Notes: generated by a model from the letters alone, not told the origin. Counted from the stretch's first letter, positions 12,978-24,736 are shown. The stretch: 64,000 nucleotides of DNA from Otis tarda (GCA_026413225.1 CM048554.1:92235963-92299962); one strand, 5' to 3'. Numbers and translations are program-made.

Positions 12978-15900
12978 TGGTGTAAGTACGGAATATCATG
13001 CAGACTCAGAGCTCAAATTCCCCACATGTGTTGGAATTTACATTTAGAAATATAATGAATTTCAGATGCTGGTTAAAGCTGCACCTTTGTCCTACTCTTC
13101 GGCTCAATCCCTGCTGACAAGATAGGTTTCACTGACCTCTGGTGTCTGCACACATTTTTTCTCTGCTATGTAACCCATTTTGGTTCCAAATAAAGATCGC
13201 ATTGCAATGTTTCAGCTGTTTTTTTCTTTCCTTTCCTCAACAGGGATAGTCAAATGTAATGGAAATGCTATATTCTTATAATAAATCCTCTGAATTCAGC
13301 AGGCTGTACTCAATAACCTTGAGTTCATATTTGGTGCGTATAGTTTTATTTGCCCTGAGTATAATAATTAAATCATCTGACATGAGACAATATGGTGAAA
13401 AAGAGGATTTGTAGCAACTGCTTTTATACCCTCACATTTTACTAGAAGAAGCAGTTATTTCCGTGACAGAATAGTTTTACAAACTACAGGGTCACATTTT
13501 GTCATCTTTATTGCTTTATTGCCTTTAAGTGCTACCTTAGTCTAGGAAGTTCCATACAGAATTAATTGAGATATTTGTAAAATTAGATATGAATCAAGGC
13601 TTAAATGGGTCAGAATCTGGATCAGGAAGAGTGAATAGGGATATAAAGATCTATGGAATCAAGCTGAAATGCAGCTTTCTTAATTTCTTGAAATTACAGA
13701 AACATGCTTTAGAAAATGTAACCTCTATTTTCACCTTAGTAGTCTGAAGTCCCAATTTCCGTAATCAATCTAGATATCAGAGTGCCACGAGCACAATTTT
13801 TTGATTCCCTTAATAAAATTGGGACGCAAAAAGATGATGCTTATGTCCTTTCCTACAAATACGACACAATCCTCTGCTCATACCTTTTGTGGATTAGAAA
13901 ATCTGCTTTTCAGGTCTGCACCTAAGTGATATCACCGATGGCTTGAAAGATCATTTCAGTGCTCTGTGACGAACATTATAACTACTTTTCTAGATGCAAA
14001 GCTGAAACAGGACCTTGACTCAAGTAGCCCAGGACTTCTGTAGAACAGCCCCTGTCCACCATCTGTGGCAGTGGACCTTGCTGGGACTTCTTAATGTTTT
14101 GTTTTGGTTTTTTTTTCACAATTGAAAATAATTTTTTACTTGCTTCCACCATCAAAATTGGTGTCCATCAGACTACTTAACAAGCAGTTGGATTTTTAGA
14201 CATTTTTCTGTGACTTATATAAGAAGTACTATTAAAGTGCAAAAAGAAGTGGTATTGATATGAATTAGAAAATGTCTGAAAACACCATCAAGCATGAGAG
14301 TTTTTTTTCAAATACTCAAATTCATGGAGAAAAAACAAAATACAGAGCGTATTTGATTTTTCCCTGCTTTCTCTACAGGGCCTCTACATATGACAGAGGG
14401 CACTGTCTTAGGGGACAAGAAATAAAAGGGTAAGTATACAAGGGGGTCTATTTATGCCTCATGGAAGCACTACTTTGAGATGTATTATAGCCATCACATA
14501 ACTGATGTCCTGTTGCTGACAACACTTCTCTTTGTTAACAGTCCAACATAGGTGGGGAAGAAACTGTTGCTGGATGCTCTCTCTGTTGTCAGTGGGGAAA
14601 GATCAGTGCCTGAAGAGAACAAATTAGAGCAGCAAATTTAGGTTATAAATAACTGATTCTAGAAGAGGTATATTTCTCTACATTGACCATAAGGGGAGCC
14701 CCATCTCTTAACCTAGGAATCTGTCAGATGCCTAAAGAAAGATGTTGTAAATAAGTCCCTGAAACAACTGGGTTTTTTATTAATGAATCATGTATAGTTA
14801 TGAGAGGTAGGTCTATTCTTTCCATTTTCCTTTGTTAAAAAATATATATACCTGGCAATTAAAATCTGTAGTTGTTTCCAGGCCACAAAATACCTTCCAA
14901 ACTAGTTTCCAGTACCTTCTCCAAAAGTTTTTTTTCTGGCAAGCAGTAGAAATTTCCAACCTTTTAATATGTACAGGCATAGTAAATTGGCCATATAGAA
15001 AGAATAATTCTCAAAAGGCCTTGTAGTGAGTGGAAAGACCTGCGCTAATATCTTCCCTTCACAGGCCTTGAAACATAAAGGAAGTACATGTACTGTTTGC
15101 AGGAATTTAATCTCACTCCAGTTTATTAAGACTCCCAGTAGCTGGTCCAACTTCGACATGTGCTTAGACAGAAAATCAAAATTTTATACTTTGTTCTCTA
15201 TTTTTTCCCCTTCCTCTATGCTTATGAACAATTCCCATTTAACCAGCACCTAGTAGAATGTTTTGTATACACATGAAGAAAATGCTACACTGAAATAGAT
15301 GTGAGAGAGGAGTGCCATGCTGAAAAAAACACGTGCATATGGAATGCTCACTAACTCACCCCTGCTGTGGCAGAAAATAGCTGTTGAAATGTCAGAGACT
15401 TGTAACCCTGTTAGGTGGAGATAAACAAACCATCTTAAATATCATCTTGGCTCTCCACTAGGCTCAGGCAGCATCAGCTGTAATTGCAGTTTTCTCTTTT
15501 ATATGGTTCCACTTTTACAAGCTTGTGCATGTGATGGAGTCAACATCATGAGCATGTGTTGAAAACCTCTTCAGGACACTCCCAGCTTCTTTCCCAACCT
15601 GTACACATGTTTTCAGTTGTTCAGCACTTAGCAGTTGATAGTTTGCTGCACACCAGAGCAAGAGATGGGAAGATGAGAAGCCTCTTCCCACTACTGCTTG
15701 CCTCTAAAATGGACATTTCATTTCTGCGGTTTCTTTTCTAGAATTTCAGTTACTTTTCGGTTAAACAAGCAGTAATCATTTGTTTCACCAGATTGGTCTT
15801 CTGTGCAAAAAAAAAAAAAAGATCACATTATGAATCTCATGAGGTATTTTCTGGAAAAGGCAAATATGTTCCTTTTGGAAAGAGAATCTGCTCCGCTCAA

Positions 15901-16628
15901 TCTCCTCCGCTCTTACTCATTATTTGGTGAAAGGTATGTTCTTACCAACTGCAGACAAGACCCCTCTATTGATTTCTTTCACTGGGGAGAAGGTGAGACA
16001 TTGGATTCTGCAAGGAAAACTGGAATTGAGCTTCTGTGTGTGGTTCGGTCTAGCTAGGACAGAGCACAGACAGGGCTGCTACTGCTGCCTCTGTGTCCAG
16101 TTCCTGATGAATTTCACACAGACACACTGCACACAGAGGAACTTATGTTGGAGTCGCCTTATGGCCATATGTTTTTGCAGTTCCTGTTGCTGGTCCTTGC
16201 TAGAATCTGGAAACAAGATTCTCTTATTGCAACTTATTTATTTTTTCTTTGACATAGTATGCATAAGAATCTTAAGGAAGTATTTAACAGCAAAGGAAAT
16301 AACAAATATATTAGGTTACGTTCCAGTTTGTCTTGGAGGTCTGTGTAAGCATTTTTATTTTGTGAACAAATGAACAAATAATAAAACCAGAAAAAATAAA
16401 TCCAGGTTTGATCAAGATAAGTTGTGATGAAAAACTTTTAAGATTTTGAACTCCATCCCATTTTCAGGAGCTAGCGGTTATTGCCACTTTTCAGTAGTTT
16501 CTGGTGGGACATAGAAGCTTGATCAGCAGGTCGACGGAGGTCATTCTCCCACCTCTACTCCGCTCTTGTGAGACCACATGTGGAGTACTGCATTCAACTC
16601 TGGGGCCCCCAACTCAGGAAGGATATGG

Positions 16629-16633
16629 ACCTG
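16629..16633. repeat. Target-site duplication, left copy (ACCTG)
   Basis: ACCTG immediately precedes the LTR terminal dinucleotide TG at 16634 and is repeated at 17443-17447 right after the terminal CA. A single ACCTG stands at this point in the CR1 sequence (GGACCTGTTGGAG), so the duplication was made by integration. Confidence 0.93.
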
Positions 16634-16807
16634 TGTCACGTTCCGATTTCAGACAAGAGAAGGCCCCCCTTGCGTTCTAGCCAACCTCAGATGAGTCTGG
16701 GAGGCTAGGGGCGGCTGGACCGACCTCTCACACACACCGGAGCGTGGTTGTGTTCGTATTCTCGGGAACAGAATTAAGACTCAAAACGGAGTCAAATGCC
16801 AGGTAGC

Positions 16808-16813
16808 TTTATT
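16808..16813 (-). terminator. LTR polyadenylation signal AATAAA
   Basis: On the minus strand this reads TTAATAAAGCTACC. It lies about 330 bp downstream of the TATA-like box and about 175 bp before the end of the LTR, the expected place for the R-region poly(A) signal of a retroviral LTR. Confidence 0.6.
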
Positions 16814-17022
16814 AACCCGACAAGAAGTTTGTAAATGGAAGAGAAAGGAGAGAAAGGAAGGAAAGAGGGAAAAGAGTTTCGGTTGTAATAGCTACCACCA
16901 CGGAGCTGCGGTGTCCCGACAGTTCAGTTCACTCGATGGGGCGACGATCCGTCCGGTGTTGGTCGTCTCGATGTCGGTTCCGTGGATGTGTATTCCGGCG
17001 AATGTGTATTCCGTTGAATGAA

Positions 17023-17100
17023 GTGAAGTGTAGAAGTGTAGAAGTCTGAGTCTGTAGTGTCGAAGAAGTGTAGAAATCTCGAAGTGTAGAAGAAGTGTCT
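17023..17100 (-). repeat. Degenerate AAGTGTAGAA array in the LTR R region
   Basis: On the + strand the ten-base word AAGTGTAGAA occurs at 17026-17035, 17034-17043, 17066-17075 and 17082-17091, with intermediate GAAGTCTGAGTCTG variants. The array lies just downstream of the predicted transcription start of the LTR (minus-strand sense), so it would be transcribed as a TTCTACACTT-rich leader. It looks like slippage-driven expansion. Confidence 0.8.
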
Positions 17101-17137
17101 TAGAAGAAATCTCTCTGTCTCAGTCCAGAAATGTCCC

Positions 17138-17144
17138 TTTTTAT
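17138..17144 (-). promoter_or_regulatory. TATA-like box of the LTR
   Basis: Minus-strand ATAAAAA followed by GGGACATTTC. It is placed about 300 bp from the U3 end of the LTR. The spacing to the AATAAA signal supports the minus-strand orientation of the element. Activity cannot be judged from sequence. Confidence 0.5.
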
Positions 17145-17204
17145 GTTGGTTGTTTTCATTGTATTTCGAGAGCTGGTTTTCCTAGCCGTACCCCTCACCT
17201 GGTG

Positions 17205-17280
17205 GCGATATGTATGCCCATTACCGGGTGATCCATTACAGGGTGATATGCATGCCCACTGCCACGTGATATGTATCTCT
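17205..17280 (-). repeat. Short direct repeats in LTR U3
   Basis: The word GATATGTATGCCCA (17207-17220) recurs as GATATGCATGCCCA (17245-17258), and a third partial copy GATATGTATCTC follows at about 17268-17279, with ACCGGGTGAT and ACAGGGTGAT between them. Repeated short words upstream of the TATA-like box are typical of LTR enhancer regions. The middle copy also contains the palindrome ATGCAT. Confidence 0.7.
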
Positions 17281-17442
17281 GGGTGCATGCCGGGGGCTAG
17301 GGCTAGATTTCTCGGAACCAGCTCTGCATTCAGGTTTGCAAGACAACAGGAGTTGCCTTGCAAGATAACGGGAAGCCATTGCTCAGGTGGTGGCCCGCTG
17401 TTTCAACAATGTTGAGACAAATTTTTGATACAGTCTTTTACA

Positions 17443-17447
17443 ACCTG
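17443..17447. repeat. Target-site duplication, right copy (ACCTG)
   Basis: Perfect repeat of 16629-16633, directly after the terminal ...TTTTACA of the LTR. CR1 sequence resumes from here as ACCTGTTGGAGTGAGTCC. Confidence 0.93.
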
Positions 17448-17913
17448 TTGGAGTGAGTCCAGAGGACAGCCATGAAGATAATCAGAGGGCTGGAGCACCT
17501 CTCCTATGAGGACAGGCTGAGACAGTTGGGGCTGTTCAGCCTAGAGAAGAGGAGGCTCCAGGGAGACCTTGTTGCAGCCTTCCATTACCTAAGGGAGGCC
17601 TACAGGAAAGCTGTAGAGGGACTTTTGACAAAAGCATGAAGTGACAGGACAAGGGGTAATGGGTTTCAACTGGAAGAGGGTAGATTTAGCTTAGACATAA
17701 GCAATAAATTCTTTACTGTGAGGGTGGTGAGGCACTGGAACAGGTTGCCCAGAGAAGGTGTATATACCCCAAGCCTGGAAGTGTTCAAGGCCAGGTTGGA
17801 TGGGGCTTTAAGTGACCTGGCCTAGTGGAAGGTGTCCCTGCTCATGGCAGGGAGGTTGGAACTAGATTAGCTTTAAGGTCCCTTCCAACCCAAATGATTC
17901 TGTGATTCTATGA

Positions 17914-20900
17914 TATTTATCTCACCAAAGTTTAGCCTTTTACTGGAGAAGATTAATGGAGAAAGAATGGAACAGGGATCCATATCCTAAGTCATGAGTC
18001 TTCGGATATCCCATTGCTGAATAATGCTTCATTTTGTGGCTGACAAAAATGAAGTGTATGACAATGTGAGGATAATAGCAATAAATAACTCAATAGTATT
18101 CTTTAAAAAAATGAGGTGTTATGTAAAACACTGCACATTATTCTGAAAGAGGTTAATAATTTGGAAGTAAATAAATACAGTTTTTCAATATATTATTCCA
18201 TGTTTCTACAATAAAATAAAACAAAAAAGAAACCCACTAACATGCTATTTTAGTTCATTAGGAGATGTTCCTTCTGGTTTTTAATTTGGAGGAAGGTATA
18301 AGGATATCTTTATAAAATGTAAGGTTAATACTTCTGTTCTAGGCAGCAGACAAATGTGCATTTTCACAAGAAATTCCACATTAAACTTCCTAGACAGGTA
18401 AAAATGGACAAAATGTTACTCAAAATAAATGCAACATTTAAACATTAAAAGAACTAGGAAAAAACATGAATTGTTCCCACAGCAGTTAATTGAAAAGTTG
18501 TATTCCCTTGTGCAGCCAAAACATGGCAGAGGTATATAACGTAGTAATCCATGGGCTTAATGTACAGTTAAGGATGCTGACTTAAAATAGGATATGATTA
18601 AATATTTTTGTTACAATTCATGAATAGGCAAAATACTGTATTTTGTGTGTGTTTCCGTTAGAATCTGCTTTTAAAAAAGAGTGGAGGAAAATGATGATTC
18701 TTTCATGGAATTTTTTGTAAACTCTCACATAATTTCCTGAGATTCAGCAAGAGATTGTATACACTGTACTCATATTCTCATGAAGGAGGACCACTTGAAA
18801 AGCCAACTTTTTGAAATAGCACCTGGTGTCCTTGGAATTTAGCCTTATTTAAGCCTTCCACCCCTAATATTTCCCTCAAATTTATTTTTCCAGATGCAAC
18901 GGAATGAGAGCAGCTCCACAAGCTTAAGAGCTTATGCACAAGGCTAAAGTATTCCTTGAACATCCTGGCCTGTCTTCTACATGGTCTTGGTCATGTTGGG
19001 ATTCAGTTAGCTTACAGTCCTCTATCCATACTTTCAGAGATAGCTGCTTGAACTAAATAGCTCAAATGTGTTGGACACACCCAGATGAGTGGGAGACATG
19101 AACTGCAGCTCTTCATCATAATGATGCCATAAAAAACCTTTACTAGCAAGATATATGGTGCTGTTATCCAAAATTGGACCTGATCCTGAAGACTTGCATG
19201 CTTACTGAATTTAGTAGATTGTAGTGCACTCATGGTATAAGTTTTAGAAATTTGTCGGTCATAACCAATTTTTGGAACAAGAGACCAGCATTAGTGGTGC
19301 ATTAGTTTTGCACCTCAGTTATATACTCAAGGATAAAGGTGAACAAGGGGAAAAACAGCGGTTCAAAGCTGAGGTCTCATCAGATGTCCAGCAGGTATAT
19401 TGCTGACTAGAAAGTGCACTGGTCTTGTCTGGCAGCTGCAGGAATTGATGAAGTTCCTTATCCTCTTAAGATAGCTCCCAAACATGAACCCTTTTCTCCA
19501 CAGAGGAGGTAGCAATCAGACTGGTGTAAATGATTAGTCCAAAGAAAGCAAGGGGAATAAGTGAATTTAAAAGGGAGTCCCTAGAAGAAGACTATCTGAA
19601 AACAGGCTTTTATTTTACAATACAATGGTTTATTTGGGTATTTCCTATGACAGAACAATTTGAGAATCTCACAGAAATTGGGAATGAATTAGTGAAGTAT
19701 AAAAATCTTTGTTTATTAAAATAATGCAAAGAAAGGTGTCTCGTCACTTGTTTTGCTAAACATTAAAATGTATCTGAAATAGAGTATTTTGGGGAGAAAG
19801 ATTGTAAAATTTTTCTTGCTGTTAATTTTTAGCAATTGTCCATATCTATCATAATTCTTCCAATGGTTTCATTTTAAATTCCAGTTAGAAGCCAAAAAAG
19901 AGTTAGTGCAAGTCAGAGGTCCTGGTGTAAGTCCAAGACGAGAGATTCTACCTAACAAGTGTCTGTCATAGATTTAGATTATGAACAGAACTTAACTCTT
20001 CAGAGAGCTCCAGCAGTATTTTATCATATAGTAATCAATGTCAAAGGCTAGAAGTGCAACATCCAACTCTGAAGGAGCAGACTAATGCTTCTTAAGGTAG
20101 AAAGATACAAATCAGGTCAAGTTATAACTCTTTTGCTTTTTGATATGTTAAAATCTAACTAATCCCTCAGACTGCAAGACTTGGTAATAAGTATTTCAAT
20201 CCTTAAGGTCTTTTCAGCCAGTTATAGAAGTCACTTCTTAATTAATAACTTGGAATCATACTGGCTTTAGTCTCTCATATGCCCTTAAAAAGCAAGACAA
20301 AATGAGGAGTCTAAAAGAACAGAATTAAGTTTATTAGGCATGCAATTCTGTATGAGAAGTGCAAGGTAATATTTTAGGCAAAAATAATCCTAATATGACA
20401 GGGCAGTTAGAGTAGGTCCCAGTCTAAGCATGACTGAACTATGGTACATAGGGTATTTATAGGTGTAGGGTATTTCGTAGCATAGTCTGCAAGAGGCATG
20501 AAATAAACTTCTGTTTTGTTAACATTAGTAAAGCCTCAGCTATATCTAGTTTTTAGTAGGTCTTGCAGTGTAGGTCAGCGTAAACCACCTAGAGATGGTG
20601 TAGACCAACTAGAGACAGTGTAAAGAAATGCAAGGAAAAAATACTATCTAGAAAGCTTGACATACAAAAGGTGAGAGATGAAGGAGAGAAGGAAGCTTTT
20701 AGTACAACTTGTAAATAAAATAAATGTAAATACCTACAATTTTAGAAAGACAAATAGAACAACATGCCCAGGTCTACAGCGGATGAGAAAAACTGCATCA
20801 GGGAAAAGAAATTTAAATACCAGGATAATTTCTTACTATAAGGAGCAGAAGTACACTTTGGAGAGCTTGAGAAACTGCAATTGCAGTGCTCCTAAAGAGT

Positions 20901-22399
20901 AATTTAAACAACCTGTTATCAGAACTGACAGGTACAAATGCTTAAGGTTGCAACTGAGGCACGGATTGGAAGATCCCATACAGTAAATATTCTACATTCT
21001 ATAAGTCTACTTATTTATTTCTTATTTATTCTGGCTGGTGTTGGACTCCTGCTTATGATCTTCTCATGTTGAGTTCCAAAGGAGGTAAACACTGACAATT
21101 TAGAAGAGCACACTTAGATACACAGATATTGTCATCTCACTGAATGCCTAACAGGCTTTAGGAGACTGATTTGAATGTTTTGACCATGTGTACAACAGAG
21201 AAGGTGAAACAAATGAAAAAAGGAAAACTGCCAGGAAAAATAATAATTACTTACAGAATGATAGAGGTTTGTATTAAGTACATTACTAGCTGGGAATGCT
21301 CAAAAGAAGTTGTAAAGAATAGTGTAATATATATAAGAAATGAGATTTAAGCCCAAAATAAACATTTGGTTGAAATATCTTTAATTTTAATGGGTTTTGC
21401 ACATTCATATTATTCAGATAAAGTGAAAAAGCAGAAATCTTTTTCAAGTCAAGGTCTGGCTTAAGTCTGTTACATTGTGTTAATACTGATCTTTTGTCTT
21501 CTTATGATGACATACACTAGTGCCTTAACTGGTGACGAGCAAGAAGATCACTGGGCATATCAAAAATGTACATTACACTGACCTTTGCTAAATTGGCACT
21601 TCTGAGCTTCCAGGGACACGACTTGCCTCACAGAGGAAAAGGAATGTTGGCGGTACTGTATTCAGTTTGAGCCAGTATATACTGTTTCTTTCAAATGGAC
21701 TTAAAAATGCATATGTTCTTTGTGGAAAATAGTTAGGCATCCAACACTGCTGTTTGTATTCAGTGACAGAGAAGCCAAGCAGCAAAGGAAAAGCTGACCT
21801 TCAGTCTGGTTGAGGTACTGCTGCTTTATTTTTCAGTCTTTTTATAGCATAATCTTGTAGAAAGAGACCTTTTTTTTCTGTCTTTGTAGTTATTTCTTAT
21901 CCAAAGACTATTTTTTTTTTAAATCAGTTTCTCCCAGTAGGCTTGAGATGGCTGCAAATGTTCTTGAGAGGAAAAGCTTAAGGACAACTTCCGTAGGAGA
22001 GTGACTGTGGCTACTTCCGTCCTTCAGGAAAGTAGGACAACCAGACATGAAGAAGAGTGCCAAGTAAAAAGAAAAGAGTTAAACTAAAATGTTTCCAGTA
22101 GGACAAAAATGTTTCCAGAAAGAAGAACTGGAGCAGGGAAGAGGTTCGTCTTGGTCATCACGGCTAAACTAAGGGAAACTGCATTTTCTGTGACGTGAAT
22201 GAAATAAGTCATATTTCAGATCTCATTTGGACACTAACTATCAAAAATTTCAAAATTACTTCAGCTGTTTGGAAGTACCTCCAGGTGTTCTGACTCCATC
22301 CAGATGTGCAATTTCATACTTAATGTATTCCCCTGGAGAGAGACCAGTTAAAGTAACTTTAAAACACTGACAGTTTGAGCAAATGCAGAGCATATATAA
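17914..22399. other. Unassigned DNA, no gene recognised
   Basis: AT-rich sequence without a recognisable repeat family. Around 20570-20625 there are two related phrases (ACCACCTAGAGATGGTGTAGA and ACCAACTAGAGACAGTGTAAA), a local imperfect tandem repeat. Short open frames here have no domain content. Confidence 0.5.
20585..20625. repeat. Imperfect tandem duplication, about 20-bp unit
   Basis: ACCACCTAGAGATGGTGTAG is followed directly by ACCAACTAGAGACAGTGTAA. The two units match at most positions. No longer array is present. Confidence 0.7.
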
Positions 22400-22677
22400 A
22401 ATCATAGAATCCTAGAACAGTTTGGGTTGGAAGGGACCTTTAAAGGTCATCTAGTCCAGCCCCCCTGCGAGGAGCATCTCCAACCAGATCAGGTTGCTCA
22501 GAGCCCTGTCCAGTCTGGTCTTGAATGTTTCCAGGGATGGGGCATCTGCCATCTCTCTGGGCAACCTGTTCCAGTGCTGCACCACTCTCATTGTAAAAAA
22601 TGTCTTCCTTATGTCTAATCTAAATTTACCTCCCTCTATTTTAAAATCATTACCCCTCATCCTACCACAACAGGCCA
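22400..22677 (-). mobile_element. CR1 LINE 3' end, common subfamily
   Basis: A reverse-oriented CR1 tail. It starts on the + strand with ATCATAGAATCCTAGAACAG and continues through GGAAGGGACCTTTAAAGGTC to CTCATCCTACCACAACAGGC, where the match ends (5' truncation). On the minus strand the last 75 codons of ORF2 are uninterrupted (22678-22451). They include 'KFRLDIRKTFFTMRVVQHW' and the C-terminal 'AGGLD' directly before the stop, as in the family's ORF2 end. Only one ATAGAATC unit and one variant remain of the terminal octamer repeat. The intact C-terminal frame suggests a relatively young copy, but it lacks all catalytic domains. Confidence 0.95.
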
Positions 22678-24403
22678 TATAGCTTACAATATCAGTGTTG
22701 CTTAAAGATGATGTAGTCTATCATAAATGCAGCTTACGCATGGTAACCACAAAAGCCTTGATATAGTCAGAATTATCTTTCTGTTAAATAAATTGAGAAT
22801 TTTTTACCAGAGAATTCAAAAGGAAAAAAAAAGTGTATATTATAACAAAACTCTGTGATTCCCATGTTACAGAATTCATATGCTGTTAATCTCTCTAAAA
22901 CAGATGCACTGTTGCAAACATAACAATTCTGTCAGAACCACATGCATTCCTTGGATTATTAAACCTGGAAATCCTTCCTGTAGGAAAGTGTATTCTTTGT
23001 GCCAGAGCACAAGACAAGCTGAAAAACAATGCTAACTTTTTCTGAAGCAGATAATCTTCACAAACACCAAGAATGGAACATTTGAGACCCTCAAGAATTT
23101 TTGGGAGTAGAAATGCAAACCACAATGAACATTTGCACCTTGAGAAATAAACTCTTAATTGTACCTGTTTATTGTGGTTATCTTCTTTAATAGGTGAAAA
23201 ATGAGTATTACAGTCATAAAAACACCTCAGCAGCATTCTTGCTTTAACAACTTTTCATAACTCTTAGGGCAAATTTAAATCCAATTTCTACATCATAAAT
23301 AATCTGACACACACATTATTGAAAAGTAATCCTTTTATACAGAAATGCTCTATTTGACTACTTACAGGTGTTGAGAGCACAGACTCTCTAAAACACACCA
23401 AGAGACACTTGCAGATGACTAGGTATTGATACACAGGCATGAGGGAGCAGGAGTGTGTGGGGCTGGCTTTATTCTGGCTCTCCTATTCCCACAGAGGTGA
23501 AGGATGGCTCTGGCAACTGCAGTGAATGGCACGCAATAGGGATAAAAGCCCCATTTCCTCTCTCAAAATGGATCACACTCTGGATAAGTTTGAAGAATAG
23601 AACATGCTGCATAATTTCAAACTAACATCTGGCAATGTCACCAACTTCCAGGTCTCTCTGCACAGAGGGTGAAGAGCTTATGAACTACACTGAATAAGTC
23701 CATGAGAACAAAACATCTGGTTTCTTAAAGTTTCTATGCAGTTCAAGTTGTGATGAACCATACAAGGGAAAGAAAGGCTTTGGGTATTGGTATGTAAATG
23801 TTTATATCCAAATTTCAAGACTCTTCTCAAGATTTCAACATTCAGACCAAGAATTAGGGAACAAATAACTTCCAAGAGATTGCAACATATCTAAAAACAA
23901 CCTGGAAGTACTACAGCTGCATTTGTCTTAAAAATCCCTCTAAACTTAAAACTATTCACTGGAGGAAAAAATAAAATGGGTGATCGCATTTAATTTGCAG
24001 GAAAAAAATGCAGCAGGAATATACAGATAGAATATTTGGTATTCACCCACCATTTCTATTACAGCATTTTGATGTTTCTTCCAAAGGTAGTGGTAGGCAC
24101 ATCTGATTCTTCAGAGATACAGCTCAAAAAAGACAAGACATTATTCAGAAAAGATGAAGCTTTTGTCAGTTGAGATAAAAGTTTAAGTATGTTCCTTAAA
24201 TTGGGAAATGATGTTACATTTTGAAATAATGTAATAGTTTTTTATAAGATCATAAAGATGTTTTGGATTGAACATATTTTTTTCAGTACTTATTCTGTAT
24301 GTAGCATATTTTGCTGTTTCTACATTTTTCAGGAGTCAAAATTTTGCATTTCCTCATGTTCATGCTGAGTAAGAGACTACTGGAAATTAAACTAAAAGCA
24401 GGA

Positions 24404-24425
24404 TTCCCACTGACTTCAGTGGGAA
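24404..24425. repeat. Perfect 10-bp palindrome, 2-bp centre
   Basis: Arms TTCCCACTGA and TCAGTGGGAA are perfect reverse complements around CT. It is a short potential hairpin. Similar 'CACTGACTTCAGTGGG' words are common in vertebrate repeat-derived DNA, so this may be a relic of an old element. Confidence 0.8.
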
Positions 24426-24497
24426 CGGGATTTATCACTGCATACATTCATGGTGTGAATCATACTAGCATAACTGTCAGATGATCACATTTCCTTT

Positions 24498-24530
24498 ATG
24501 CTTTTTTCTTTTTTTCTTTTTTTCTTTTTA
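24498..24530. repeat. T-rich (CTTTTTTT)n run
   Basis: Repeated CTTTTTT blocks interrupted by single C residues. A simple-sequence tract shortly upstream of the CR1 fragment at 24555. Confidence 0.75.
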
Positions 24531-24554
24531 ATTTACTAAATTATTAGGATGAAA

Positions 24555-24736
24555 GGATCACAGCATAATTCAGGCAGGAAAAGACTTTGGGAGGTCGTTA
24601 GTCCAATCTACTTAAAGTAGCTTTGGCTTTTAGGTCAGACCAGATTTCTCAGGTTTTTATCCAATTAAGTCTTCAAAACTTCTGACAGAAGTAGGAAGTA
24701 GACTGGGCAACCTCTCTGGTAAGCCCTCTAGGCAAA
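24555..24736 (-). mobile_element. Decayed CR1 3' end, different subfamily
   Basis: In reverse orientation: GATCACAGCATAATTCAGGC, then GGAAAAGACTTTGGGAGGTC and GTTAGTCCAA, followed by GGTCAGACCAGATTTCTCAGG and GGGCAACCTCTCTGG. The order of these blocks is that of a CR1 3' end whose tail reads '...ACCTCCNGAGGTC...' and not the TTTAAAGGTC type. Divergence is clear, so it is older than the copies at 22400 or 27790. It abuts an LTR fragment at about 24737. Confidence 0.75.

Larger units (their letters stand above)
4111..16520. other. 12.4-kb stretch without a recognised gene or repeat family
   Basis: AT-rich single-copy-looking DNA. I recognise no CR1, LTR, tRNA or exon with conviction. Simple sequence includes a TGTC tetranucleotide run at 4231-4249, a long A-run at 8079-8094, a G-run at 12969-12977 and an A-run at about 15807-15819. 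A small CpG-containing segment at 6402-6517 is flanked by splice-like signals and is listed separately. The longest open frame (15924-16373, + strand, 149 codons) is rich in Cys, Leu and Phe without any domain, and I do not call it a gene. Decayed repeats below my recognition limit may be present. Confidence 0.5.
16634..17442 (-). mobile_element. Complete solo LTR of an endogenous retrovirus, inserted in CR1
   Basis: An 809-bp element with TG...CA ends, bounded by the 5-bp duplication ACCTG, lying inside a CR1 copy. Internal signals read on the minus strand: a TATA-like ATAAAAA at 17144-17138 followed by GGGAC, and a polyadenylation signal AATAAA at 16813-16808. That order gives a U3 of roughly 300 bp, a long R of roughly 300 bp and a U5 of roughly 170 bp. 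No gag, pol or env sequence remains, so it is a solo LTR left by recombination between the two LTRs of a provirus. CpG dinucleotides are plentiful, for example around 16921-16983, which suggests modest age. A 5-bp duplication is usual for ERVL-type and some gammaretrovirus-like elements. I cannot assign the class from the LTR alone. Confidence 0.92.
16521..17913 (+). mobile_element. CR1 LINE (ORF2 C-terminus and 3' end), split by an LTR
   Basis: A 5'-truncated CR1 in sense orientation. The left part (about 16521-16633) encodes the segment after the reverse transcriptase, recognisable as '[14 protein letters not shown]' followed by a KDMDL-like motif. The right part (17443-17913) resumes directly with '[20 protein letters not shown]', then '[19 protein letters not shown]', and ends in the CR1 tail TTCTGTGATTCTATGA. 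Joining the two parts across the LTR recovers a continuous CR1 alignment. The reading frame already contains a TGA just after the insertion point (GGAGTGAGTCC) and others further on, so the copy is dead regardless of the LTR. Its 3' end (GGTGTCCCTGCTCATGGCAGGGAGG) differs from the common subfamily in this window, so it belongs to a different CR1 subfamily. Confidence 0.93.
22678..24554. other. Unassigned DNA, no gene recognised
   Basis: No exon or repeat family is recognised. A 113-codon minus-strand open frame (23236-22895) has no visible domain. The palindrome at 24404-24425 and a T-rich run at about 24498-24530 are listed separately. Confidence 0.5.

Noticed and set aside
15924..16373. 149-codon + strand open frame, the longest outside recognised retroelements
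   Set aside because: Its Cys/Leu/Phe-rich composition changes abruptly, it has no domain or homology I recognise, and another frame overlaps it. It is probably chance.
17100..17363. 87-codon minus-strand open frame inside the 16634 LTR
   Set aside because: It crosses the predicted U3/R boundary and TATA-like box and contains no retroviral protein motif.
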